From contig NW_020312014.1 of NCBI RefSeq assembly GCF_003144115.1, forward strand, positions 26,078 to 90,077: a stretch of 64,000 nucleotides of DNA. Direction: 5' to 3'. Within the stretch, counting starts at the first letter, position 1. Each line of letters begins with the position of its first letter. The stretch is from Tilletiopsis washingtonensis. Its lineage: Eukaryota; Basidiomycota; Exobasidiomycetes; Entylomatales. Position numbers and translations under genes: made by a program. Below are positions 9,843-20,420 of the stretch, piece after piece. The notes below the pieces were generated by a model. It searched no databases and was not told the origin of the DNA. It saw only the letters and a program-made list of their open reading frames with translations.

Positions 9843-12189
9843 ATGTCGCGCACCGCCGAGCAGGCGCCGCTTCTGGCGCAGCAGAGCCGCGATGCTCAGC
9901 CGCGCTACGGCGCAGCGCAGCCCGAGGGCGCCGCCGAGCCCGGCTCCGCCTCCGAGCCCGCTCCCTCGGCGCACGGCGAGACGGACGTGCCGTTCCCGCC
10001 GCTGCGCGTGCTGCTGCCGCTGCTCTTCACCATCTGGGTGCCCGTGTTTGCCGCCTCGCTCGACGGCACCGTCGTCGCCACGCTCGTCGGTAGCATTGCC
10101 AGCGACTTTGAGGCCAGCGAGCAGGCCGCGTGGCTCGGCAGCAGCTATCTGCTGAGCGTGTGCTGCTTCACGCCGATCTACGGGGTGAGTGTGCGGAAAG
10201 GCAGCGGCCGTGGAGAATGGGGGGCAAGTGCGGCAGCTTAGACGCTTGGTCGCGCGATGGCAGGCCCGGCGGCGTGGACTAGTCGAGGGAGCGCTGCCGT
10301 GGCAGCTGCCACGATGAGGATTGGTGGTGGGCGCAAGGCAAAGCGGTGGCTGGGATGTGCTGCAGCTGCGCCAACTGGCGGCTATATGTGACCGAGACCG
10401 ACAGTGTGGACGAGACTATGGCCTGCTGTCTCTCTCGGCGCGTCCGGCGAGCCGCAGTATCGAACACCAGCTCATGTGCTTACCCCTGTCTTCTAGCGGC
10501 TGTGCGACATCATCGGCCGGCGTCGCGCGCTGCTCACGGCGCTCACCTTCTTCGTGACGGGCACGTTCGGCTGCGGCGTGGCGCAGAGCATGGGTCAGCT
10601 CATCGCGGCCCGCGGTCTCGCCGGCGTCGGCGGCGGCGGCCTGGCAGTGGTCAACAGCACGATCATGAGCGATGTGATCCCGCTGCGGCATCGCGGCCTC
10701 ATGCAGGGCCTGACGTGAGTGGGCCGAGGAGACTGCCGCTGCTGCGTGCTCACCCGGCTCGCACAGCAACATCATCTTCGGCCTGGGCAGCGGCCTTGGC
10801 GGACCCGTCGGCGGCTTTGCCAACGACAAGCTGGGCTGGCGCAGCGCGTTCATGCGTAAGTAGCACGGGCTGCGTGTGCACTTGCCACACTGACATGCTG
10901 CGCAGTGCAAATGCCGATCCTCGGCGTGGCCCTCGTTGCGGCCCTGTTCGTACCGCTGAGCCCGCCAAACCAGCCCCCCAAGCCGTCGCCGCTGGCCGGC
11001 CTCGGCTGGACGGACAAGCTGCTGCTCATCGACGGCCTCGGCTCGCTCTTTCTCGTCGGCACCGTCGGCAGCTCGCTGATCTCGCTCTCGCTCATGTCGG
11101 CGCAGGACCTGAGCTTCAGCGAGCCGGTGGTGTGGGGCGGCCTAGTCGCGGGCGCCGCGAGTGCCGTCGCGTTTGTGTGCGTCGAGCTGTGGGTCGCGCG
11201 CAAGCCCATTCTGCCGATCCCGCTGCTGCTGCAGCGCACCGGCGGCAGTGTCGCGCTGGCCAACTTTGCCTTGGTGAGTAGCGCGGGCTGAGAGTTGCAG
11301 CACGATAGACTGACCCGCACTGCAGGCCGTCATGTCGTTTGCGCTGCTGTACAACTTTCCGCTTTGGTTCCAGGCCGTGAAGCTGCAGTCGGCCTCTGAG
11401 GCGGGCCTGCACCTGATCCCCAACTCGATCGGCCTCAGCGTCTCGTCTGTCACGGCGGGCCTGTACATGCGCTGGCGCGGCGTCTACTGGGCATACAACC
11501 TCGTCCACGCGGGCCTGATGCTGGGCGGCTCGCTCATCGTGCTCAGCTTCACCGCGGGCACGCCGGAGTGGCTGACGTATGCTGGCATCGTGCCGAGCGG
11601 CGTGGGCGTGTCGGGCGTGCTCACCTGCACGCTGATCGCGTGAGTATGCTGGTAGCGCGGGATTTGCACACCTGCTCACGCTGCGATGCAGGCTCATCAA
11701 CTCGGTGCCGCGCGAGGACATTGCGGTGAGCAGCCAGGTCTCGCAATCGCACGCGGCCTGCTCACACTCTCACAGGTCGCCACGGCCATGTCGTATCTCT
11801 TCCGCACGTCGGGCCAGGTCGTCGGCGTGGCGCTCTCCGGCGCGATACTGCAGGCGAAGCTACGCACCGAGCTGGAGAAGCGCATCTCAGGCCCCGATGC
11901 CGCCAAGGTAAGCTTCACGCTGATGCTCACCCAGCACGCTGCTCACGCACCGCCGCAGACGATCGCCGCGATCCGGCATCAGTCGTCGATCATCCCCACG
12001 CTGCCGGCGCACGAGCGCGCCGCGGCCGTGGCGGCGTACGCCGTGGCGCTGCGCTGGGTCTTCGGCTTCGTCGCCGCCGCCGCGCTCGTGACGCTGCTCA
12101 GCTGCATCACCATCGAGAACCGCACGCTGCCGGAGCACACTAAGAGCAGCACGGACGACGCAGAGCAGCCTGCCGATGCAGAGGATTGA
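9843..12189 (+). CDS. MFS transporter of the Fnx1/Vba (DHA2-like, 14-TM) group, about 573 aa
   Basis: Proton-coupled transporter resembling fission-yeast Fnx1 and budding-yeast Vba vacuolar basic-amino-acid permeases. Exon 1 (9843-10184) gives a long acidic cytosolic N-terminus, then TM1 with [14 protein letters not shown] and the motif [18 protein letters not shown]. Exon 2 starts at 10497 and continues in frame with [13 protein letters not shown], the loop 2-3 signature. Motif C-like [12 protein letters not shown] follows, then WRSAF and eight or more further helices ending before a hydrophilic tail. Intron 1 (10185-10496) is 312 nt, about six times the local norm. Five to six short introns follow. 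Vacuolar basic amino acid import is the best guess from family resemblance; multidrug efflux is the alternative. The start follows a Kozak-like CCATG and is 192 bp from MRPL16. Confidence 0.85.
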
Positions 12190-12265
12190 CGCGCGATGCA
12201 TTGTCATGGGAGAGCAATTGATCACCACTGCACCAGGCGTTGCACTCGCTGGGCCTGCGCCGCGA

Positions 12266-12814
12266 TCACAGGTGTGCTTGAGGGGTGACCGCCTTGTAGA
12301 TGCGGTTGCACTCGCGCTCGAGGTCGTCGAGGGTGCTCTGCAGCTCCGCGGGCTGCTGCAGCAGCGCGAGGAGCTTCGCGTTCTTGGCGCTGCGCACGGC
12401 GGCCTCGGCGTTCGCGGCTTGCGTTGGAGCAGGATGTGAGCATGCGCACGGCGTGAGCTCGGCGCGCGCGCAGCCGCTCACTGTGGGCACCGATCGGCTC
12501 CTCCGCCTCCTCGACGAACGCCTGCAGCTCCTTGACGAGCTCCTTGACGTCCGCCTGCAGCGCCTTGAGGCGCGTCTTAAGCTCGTCGACGCGAGCCTGG
12601 CGAACATCCTGCGGATGAACTTGCTGGTCGTCAGCGCCGTTCAGTGCTGCGACGGATGTGCGAGGGCAGCGGGGCCCAAGCCAGCGCGAGTGGCTGGCCC
12701 TGGGCGCGCGGGGCGTGCGCAGGCAGCCGTACGCGCACCGCAATGCCGCAGCGGACTCGGCTTCCTGCCCGCCTCTCCGGGACGCACACTACTCACGAGC
12801 GAGACGAGCGACAT
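12266..12814 (-). CDS. Small coiled-coil protein, 98 aa, unrecognised
   Basis: Three exons, 12814-12797 (only 18 coding nt, MSLVSL), 12608-12482 and 12417-12266, join in frame to 98 aa. Two predicted amphipathic helices are visible: residues about 8-42 (heptad-rich, RVDELKTRLKALQADVKEL) and about 50-92 (AKLLALLQQPAELQ followed by LDDLERECNRIYK), separated by an acidic EEAEEPIGAH turn. There is no signal peptide or membrane helix. Size and helical hairpin are compatible with a subunit of a small coiled-coil complex, for example kinetochore, BLOC-like or prefoldin-like, but I do not recognise the family. The intron 1 acceptor is supported by a CTGAC branch point just upstream of CATCCGCAG. The stop is 76 bp from that of the convergent MFS gene. 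Confidence 0.65.
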
Positions 12815-13576
12815 GATGAGTGAGATGAAGAGTAGAGAGGCGGGTGTTGAGGATGGTGGTGGTAAGAAGCAGAGCTCGGCGCAGCACATCAGCGGCTGGC
12901 TGGCCGGACACGCGGCGACGCGCGCCCGAATTAGCAGCCCTCTGACCCCTGAGGGCCAAGAGTGGTCGACCTGCCTCGCACGGACGCTGCGAGACACCTG
13001 CCTCCTCAGACCATGACGTGCGGCTAGACAGTGTGCACCGGTCAGGCCTTGTCAGTAACCAGCGCCCTGCCGAGCGTCGGTGGAGGCGGATGCGGTCATG
13101 CAACGTGGTCGCTGCGCCAGAGTACATCACCTCGGCGCTGAACGTGTGCACAAGCGCCGTGTAGAAGTGACATGGCTTCAGAGAGCCGTTGTGCAGCCTA
13201 CGCACGGCCAGCAAGCAGTGCTCAAGGGGCTGTGAGTCTCAGTGTGCGGCTGAGGGAAGGTAGCAAGGACATCACCACAGCAGCCGCTGCGTGTGCGCGT
13301 GTCGCTGGGCCAGAGAGCAGAGGATGAGCAGCGCGATGACTCGCATAGACACAGATCGGCACGCGGACGAAGACAAGCAAGCAAGCACTGCTACACAACC
13401 TTGCTCGCCCCTCAGAGTAGACCAGACACGCATGAGAGAGCGCAGGTGCGCAGACAGACATGGAGCAGGGGCGCAGACAGACGTGGAGAAGCGAAGAACA
13501 ACCACTAGAGGATCATGAATGGATCGAATGGTACCGGACGAGTTGCGCGAAGGCAGGAGGAAGCCGCGGAAGCGCT
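12815..13576. other. Intergenic: promoter of the coiled-coil gene and 3' flank of the reductase
   Basis: 762 bp without a supportable gene. Open frames are short and lack protein-like composition. The sequence becomes purine-rich around 13320-13510, probably downstream flank of the reductase. No RNA gene was recognised. Confidence 0.5.
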
Positions 13577-14958
13577 CTACGCTCCGATGTTGACACGGTG
13601 GTTGGCCTTCTTCTCCTCCGGCTCGCCGAAGACATCGATGTCCTTGACGGGAGTCAGCCAGTGATCGCCTGAGGGCTCTAATACTTCGCCTTCGCCTCAC
13701 CCAAGGATAGCCGATAGGCACATTAAATCGCACGTACGATCCGTGGTCCTTGATGAGCGAGGAGACCTTCTCGAACTCCTCGTCGGTCAGCTCGATCTCC
13801 TGGAAGTTGCTCTCGATGCGGCTGGGCGTGACGGACTGCGATGGCGGGTCAGCGATGACGAGAAGCAGCAGGCGCTCGTGCTGCGCACCTTGGGGATCAC
13901 GCTGGTGCCGCGGTGGGCGCCCCAGGCGATCAGGACCTGGCCGGCGTCGACGCCGTGGGCCTTGGCGACCTCCTGCACCTGCTTCGAGCCGGCGATGTCG
14001 ACGCTCTTCTTGCCGTAGCCCGAGGCGTTGCCGAGGGGCGAGTAGGCGGTGATGTGGATGCTGCGCGGGTGTCAGCAGTGAAGCTGCAGGTGCTCCGTCT
14101 AAGTGCTCACCCCTTGAGCTGGCTGTACTTGACCAGGTCCTCCTGCGGCAGCAGCGGGTGGCCCTCGATCTGGTTCACGGCGGGCACGACGCCCGTGGCG
14201 CTGATGATGCCCTCGAGGTGCGCCTGCGTGAAGCTGCGGGCGAGTGTCAGCTGCAGCACATCGCAGCACAGTGCCTGTATCGCTCACTTGGACACGCCGA
14301 TGCTCTTGACCTTGCCCGTCTTCTGCAGCGCAATCATCGCCTTCCACGTGTCAACGAGCGTCGTCTTGAGGTCGAGCTCCTTGAAGTCGCTGCCGTCCTT
14401 GGCGGGCGGCATGAGGTTCTCAATGTCGTCGCCGGACTCGAGCGGCACGGGCCTGGGCGAGGGGTCAACTTGTGCCAGGGTGCAGCATCCATTGGTGACC
14501 CTCGACGCACCAGTGGATCAGGTACAGGTCGAGGTACTCGACGCCGAGCTCCTTGCACGTGGCGTCGTAGGCCTTCTCGACGAGGTGCGGCTTGTGCGCA
14601 TTGTTCCACAGCTTCGACGTGAGGAAGAGCTCCTCGCGCTTGACCACCGAGGGGATGACCTCCTTGAGGCCCTCGCCGACCTGGGGTGAGAGAGTCAGCA
14701 GCTGCACCACAGACGCAGCCACACCACCACGCACCTCCTCCTGGTTCTTGTAGATCTTCGCCAGGTCGAGGTGGCGGTAGCCCGTCTTGACGGCGTGCGC
14801 CACGGCGGCCTTGACCTTGCCCTGGAGGTGAGAGGGTCAGCAGGCAGCTGCAGATCGCGCACCGCTGCACCACGCACCGGCTCCGAGAGCCACGTGCCGA
14901 GGCCAATGCGCGGCATGACGTTGCCGTCGTTGAGCTTGATCGTCTTTCCGAAGGACAT
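13577..14958 (-). CDS. Aldo/keto reductase, 8 exons, about 332 aa
   Basis: Cytosolic NADPH-dependent carbonyl reductase of the AKR superfamily (TIM barrel). The start at 14958 gives [20 protein letters not shown], the usual first strand. The catalytic tetrad is visible: Asp in GYRHLDLA, Tyr in KIYKNQEE, Lys in LFLTSKLWN and His in [10 protein letters not shown]. Later pieces are [37 protein letters not shown] joined to [11 protein letters not shown] (cofactor phosphate region, with SVTPSRI in place of the common KS-x-x-x-R) and the C-terminal PIGYPW joined to [10 protein letters not shown]. Seven introns of about 50-65 nt interrupt it. An AT-rich AATATA lies about 55 bp upstream of the start on the coding strand and may act as a weak TATA element. 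The closest known group is the yeast Gcy1/Ypr1 glycerol or aldehyde reductase type; substrate not predictable. Confidence 0.92.
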
Positions 14959-16138
14959 GCTGGGTGTGTGTGAGGGGTGTGGTGAGGTGGTGGTGGTATG
15001 TTGAAGAGGTATATTGAAGCGGGCCAGCGCTGGCGAGGCGCACGGACGACGCCCAAACTGGCAGGGTCGCTGCTGCCCAAACTTCCTTCCTGGGCCAGGG
15101 CACGCCGCCGGCACCTGCCCGATGCGCGCATCATCGCTCATGGCGTGCAGCCCTTCCCTCCACTTCCGCGCATGAGGTGCTCCGTGCCTCTGCGCACGTT
15201 TGTTCGAGAGCGCGCATGCCGTGGGAACAGCACAGAACGCCGCGACCCGAGAAAGCACCTTTTGCAGCTGCCGCTCCTCCCCGCCATGCCATCGCTGCCG
15301 GAAGTCGCACCGAGGGTGAAGCGGAGGCAGCACTGCATGGCGCTGCGCGACAGAGTGAACGATGCGTGCATAGCGCAGCGCGCGAGCACAACGGGTCCAG
15401 AGGGTAGGTCACCGCTGCGATGCGGCGGCGCCAAAGGTGCCGCGCCGCTCCCCGGCGCGTCCTCGGCGGCGAGCAGACATCACAATCTCAGCTCGCCAGG
15501 CAGGCACCCGCGACAAAGACGCTTCGCTGATGCCATCACAATTCGACAGCAGCCTCAATCTATGCGGTGAGCTCAAAGATCGGCAGATGGGAAGCGAGGA
15601 GTTGCTCGGCTGGCGGCCGCCAGCAGCTGCAGTACCGCAGACCGTGAGGGGCGCGATTTTGAGGCGCCTCGAGCTTCACCTCCCGCGTTCGGCACGCCTG
15701 CCCAAGCCTTCCTGCCCCGCCTGCGAGCCGCGCTGCTCGCCTTGCCCGACAAGCAGCACTATTCGGAGATGTTTCGGCAGCGAGAGCCGGCCTGCGGCTC
15801 GCAAGGACGAGGCGCTGCTGCGGCACGCTCACGCCATGCGATGCTGCCGCAGCTGGCTCTTCGCGGCGCTGCACGCGTCCCGATTTGGCCTTCCGGGCCG
15901 CGCCTCTCCCACGGCACGGGCCACCAGCATGCACGAGCGCCAGCTCAGGGTGCAAGGCCGCACACTCGCCGCCGGCCTCGAGTCCGGCGCTGCTCGGCTG
16001 CTGCCTCTTGAGAAGGCTCAGCGCTTTCAGCAGCTGCGCCTGCCGTCTATCTGTGGGCGCTGCGACGCGGGCTTCTTAAGGTGCGCGCCTCGCCCGCCTT
16101 CCTCCCTCCGCTCCTCCTGCACCCACTCCGCGCCGTGC
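14959..16138. promoter_or_regulatory. Divergent intergenic region, reductase / PUF gene
   Basis: 1.2 kb between the reductase start and the preferred PUF start. A plus-strand frame continuous with the PUF first exon stays open from 15437 without a stop, but its product there is Arg/Cys/His-rich and unlike the Ser/Ala-rich PUF leader, so I treat it as 5' leader and promoter. No other gene seen. Confidence 0.45.
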
Positions 16139-19100
16139 ATGTCCCTGAGCCCGCCACCGCTACCTCGCCGCCGCTCCGTGCCTCTACCAGTCCTTGAGCC
16201 AGCTCTGCCGAGCATGCCGCCCGGCTGCTGCGACGCCGCCGCCGCCAGCGTCGCGGCGCAGCGCAGCCCCAGCCTCGTCAACGTCAAGGACCTGCTCGCG
16301 CCCGCGGGCATCGTCGACATGCCCTCGCTCCTCGCCGCCTCGACGCCCGCCTCTGCGCACAGCGCGCTGGCGAGCTCCTCGCAGAGTGCCAACGTCGACG
16401 CCAGCAGCAGCAAGGCGGCGGCGCCGGCTGCGCCCTTCGAGCAGATCGGCTCGTCGCCGCTCCTCGACCCCATCGACGCCGCCGACCCCGAGCTAATGGC
16501 GCTCAGCGGCGGCAGCCTGCTGCTCGAGCAGTCCCGCGCCGCCGGTGGTGGCACGCGCCGCCGCCGCGCCCGCACCGCCAGCAGCGCCGCGCAGGAGTTC
16601 ACGCCCGCGCCTCTGCGCACCCGCGGCCTCAGCAGCGCGGCTGACAAGGGCAGCAGCAGCGGCCAGCAGTACCTCGATGCGGCTGCAGCTCTTGGATCGG
16701 CCTCGACGAGCTCGTCGTCCGGCACCGAGGGCACCACGCTCGCGCTGCCCGGCTCGTCTGCGCCGCCGAAGCAGGGCGCCGTCGTCACCAGCGCCGAGCA
16801 GCCCGGCTCGACGTCGCTCTCCTTCGGCGACACCACCACGGATGACCCTACCACCCACAGCTACCTGGACGACTTTACGATGGACACGACGCAGAGCCAG
16901 GCCACGTTCAACACGACGTACGCCTCCGTCGACGACAGCCCGGACAAGGCCGAGGCGCCGGCCAACGTCTTGGACACACATACGGCCGGCAGCGCCGCTG
17001 TCCTCACCTCGCCGGCTCGCGGCAGCCAGCAGAGCGCCTTCTTCGACGACGTCTCGAGTGGTGCAAGCCCTTCGCCGCACGAGAGCACACCGCGCAGGAC
17101 GTTTGCGAGCCGCAGTGCCGAGGCTAGCGCGGAGCACACCTCTTCGCCGTCGTCGAGCTCCCTTCGCGAGGTCGGCTCGTCGCAGGTAAGTCGTCACATG
17201 AGCCGCGACGCGGCCAAGACTGACTCATACTCTGCAGCAGCGCAGCTCGCCGATCTTCATCCCCACGAGCGGCCGCGGCGTGCGCTCGCACACGACGTCC
17301 GGCCTGCCTGTGCGCAGCTTCGCCCTTCCGGACGGCCGCATCGGAAGCGACTCGAGCGACAGCGAGCTTGCGAACGTGAGTGTGGCAGATGAGCAGTGCC
17401 TGTGTGCGTGGCTCTGACACGCCTGCAGCTTCGCGAGCAGCTCTCGGCCACCGAGGCCATCAACACGCTGCTGACGTCGCGTGTCGCCGAGCTCGAGGCC
17501 GAGACGGTGGCACTGCGGGCCCTCCTACAGCCCTCGATGGCCGCCGGCAGCTACGCCGCCGGTCTTGCTGCCGGTCTCGACCGTCAGAGCGACCCGGCGC
17601 ACCTCGCCATGCTCCACTCGCACGCGCCGCCGAGCGCGTTTCCTCACTTTGGCGACTTTTCGCCCGCCAGCACCGGTGCGAGCGTCACGCCCGACCCGTT
17701 CAGCCCGTTTGCGCCGCAGCAGCCTCTCGGCCACCCGCAGTTCGCAGCCGAGAGCCCAGTCGACAGCGCGGAAGAGTTCAGCTCCCGCGGCGGCTCCATC
17801 CCTGCCACGCCCGACCCGGGCGCTGACCTCTCGCAGTCGCCCTTCATGAGCATATCCAAGCGTTCACCGCAGCTCGTCTCGCTTGCGCATCAGCAGGCCA
17901 GTACAATGCAGAGGCAAGGCTCGAGTGCGATGCAGGCCGGCTTCGACGACTCCGAATACGCCTCGCGTCCTTCTCTGCTGCAGTCGTACAGCAGCTCGTA
18001 CGCGGCGCAGCTGCAGAGCTCGGACTCGCACTCACGCGGCCAGACGGCAAGCGACGGCTACTTCATCGTCGATCCGCACCAGAGCGACGGCTACCTCCAC
18101 GTCGTACCGCAGCTATCGCCCATCGGCCTGGGCCTCGAGTTCGAGGGCGACAGAGCACACGCGCCGACGTCCAGTCCTCCGGAGCCGGCTGTCGCCTCCG
18201 GATTGCAGCTCCGCTCGAATGCAGCGCCGACGACGTACATGGCCGGCAGCGTGCCTGGCCCTGGCCTAGGCTCGACTCGTATGCGTGCCACGATCCCGTC
18301 GGCGACAGACGTACCTGTGAGTGCTTGACCACAGCGGCAGCGTTGCTCCGCTGACGCTGACATGTCTCCAGGTGCCACGCAAGGACAAGGCACCTGCGCA
18401 CGAGATCTACGTGCCGCCGGATGTGAGCGCGGCCCTTTCATGCTCTTTCTCTGCTGACACGTCCCACCTAGGTCCTCGTCAACCGCGCGCTGAGCGGACG
18501 CAGCCAGGACGCCAGCATCACGCTCCAGGTGAGCTGTTCCCACGCTTGCGAGCACATGGAGGCGCTCACCCCTGGTGTCCTTCCAGCAACAGCTCAAGTC
18601 GGCCACGCCTGAGCGCAAGGCGGCAATCATGCGTGCTCTCGAGCCTCATCTGCGCCGCCTCGCCGAGGACAAGCATGGCAACTTTCTTGTGCAGCGCGCC
18701 AGTGAGTATGCAAGGGCGCGCCTCGCGAGGCCTGGCTGACCTGCTCCGCAGTCGGCTGTGATGCGCAGATCTGCTGGAAGCTGAGGTGAGTGCTCCGTCA
18801 CGGGTGAGCAATTGAGCGGTCACTGACTCGGCTGCGTCAGAGGCCACTTTGTCGATCTCTCACTGTCGCAATTCGGCTGCCACGTTGTGCAGCGCGTGAG
18901 TCGGCCCTCGCTTCGTGTGTCGCGCTCATCACTGACGGCGCGCCCTCAGATCCTCGACGAGGATGAGCGTCTCAAGATCAGCGTCGTCGAGGAGCTTCTG
19001 TCGGACCGTCTACTCGACACGCTCACCTCTCGCAACTCTATCCACGTTGTGCGTGCGCTGTGCGTGTGCTCATTGTTCAAGCTGACCCTTCTCGCTTGCA

Positions 19101-20097
19101 GTGGCAGAAAGTGCTCGAGGTGAGTGGCCGCGGCACGTCTCGGAGTGCTCTAGCTCACAGCGATACCACGCCAGATCGACTGGACGCAGCCCGAGTTCCG
19201 CTCGACCGTCTTCGACGTCATCAACCACGCCATGCGCGGCCGCTGGGCCGACACGGCGACGCAGGAGACGGGCTCGATCATCTGCCAGAACATCTTCGAG
19301 AGCGCGGACCCTGCAGAGAAGGCGAGTGATGAGCTCTCCGGCCTCGGCTCCGGCGTCGGCATCTGCCAGCTGACCCATACCTGCGGCCACAGGAAGGCTG
19401 CATCTCCGAGATCCTCGAGCACACATGCGAATGCGCCGCGAACCAGTGGGGCGTATGGGTGGTGCAGCACATCATCGAGCACGGCGACACGTGCGTAGGG
19501 CGCCGGCAGGGTCGCTTGCACCGCTGACGTCCGCAAGCAGGAAGCACCGCCAACTGGCGTTTGAACGTCTGCTGCAGCAGGCCGTTCCCCTCACGCTGTC
19601 GCAGTACGGTGCGTGCCGCTGCTGCACGTGCTCAGACCGCCACTTACAGCCTCTGAGCAGGCCAGAAGGCCATCATGAGTGCCCTCAAGTCGCCCGACCA
19701 GCACTTCCTCAACGCCTACCTCGACGTGCTGTGCGATCGCGAAGGCGCGTCTGGCGCGGCGGGCATCAGCGCCGCCAGCTCCTCGCACCGCCGCTCCGTG
19801 CTCGTTGACGTGGCGTCGGCGCCGCAGGGCCTGCAGATTGTCACTCTGGTGCGTCGTGCCCCCTCATGCCCACCTGCTGCATGCTCACCGCCCCTGCAGC
19901 TCCTCACGTCGGTCAGCAACGAGCAGCGCGAGCGCATCATCCGCACCGTGCGCAAGAACAGCGTCTTTCTCAAGGGCAGCAAGGCCGGCCTGAAGGTGCA
20001 CCAGCTCTGCGGTGAGCAGCCTCTGCTCTCGTGCTCTGCACACGCACTGACTCGTCTTGTCACGCCAGAGCGTGCCCGCGCCTTTACCGGCTACTGA
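16139..20097 (+). CDS. PUF (Pumilio-family) RNA-binding protein with internal coiled coil, roughly 1,050 aa
   Basis: Post-transcriptional regulator that binds mRNA 3' UTRs through a PUF superhelix. The N-terminal exon (16139-about 17186) is Ser/Ala-rich and disordered. A coiled coil follows (LREQLSATEAINTLLTSRVA then ELEAETVALRALL), then a long Ser/Pro/Gln-rich exon. The C-terminal third is split over many small exons and contains at least seven PUF helices with recognition cores HGNFLVQ, FGCHVVQ, NSIHVWQ, TGSIICQ, WGVWVVQ, YGQKAIM and QGLQIVT; the HIIEHGD after WGVWVVQ is highly typical. It ends KVHQLCERARAFTGY. The layout (disordered N-terminus, coiled coil, PUF) resembles fission-yeast Mcp2-type PUF proteins more than Pumilio/Puf3; that assignment is tentative. 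Start is uncertain: ATG 16139 is preferred, ATG 16213 and the open frame back to 15437 are alternatives. Confidence 0.85.
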
Positions 20098-20420
20098 TCC
20101 GTCGTCTCGTCAACCACACACCATGCTATACCTACAGTCCCGTTCAAACCTAGTCACAACCACCCCGCAAAAGCCGCACGCGCTGCTCAGCAGCCCTCTG
20201 CACCGTCTCGTCCTCATCCGCATCATGTCACTGTCCCTGCGTCGGCAGCACGACGCGCCCTGCTCGCACTTCATACTCTTCACGCGCACGCTGTCTGATG
20301 TCTGAGATGCGAAAATTGAGAGCTCGATCTAGCGGCGGTATGGTACATGGCAGAGACGTGACGGGAGGCCCAGAAAGAACGTGTGGTGGTGGCATGCGAA
20401 GCGGAAGGTAGAGGGGCGCA
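20098..20420. other. Convergent 3' flank, PUF / SLC6
   Basis: 323 bp between two stop codons. Nothing coding is seen; it should hold both 3' UTRs and polyadenylation sites. Confidence 0.5.

Noticed and set aside
10185-10496. Small open frames inside the 312-nt intron of the Fnx1-like gene
   Set aside because: Exons on both sides join perfectly into [13 protein letters not shown], so the segment is intronic.
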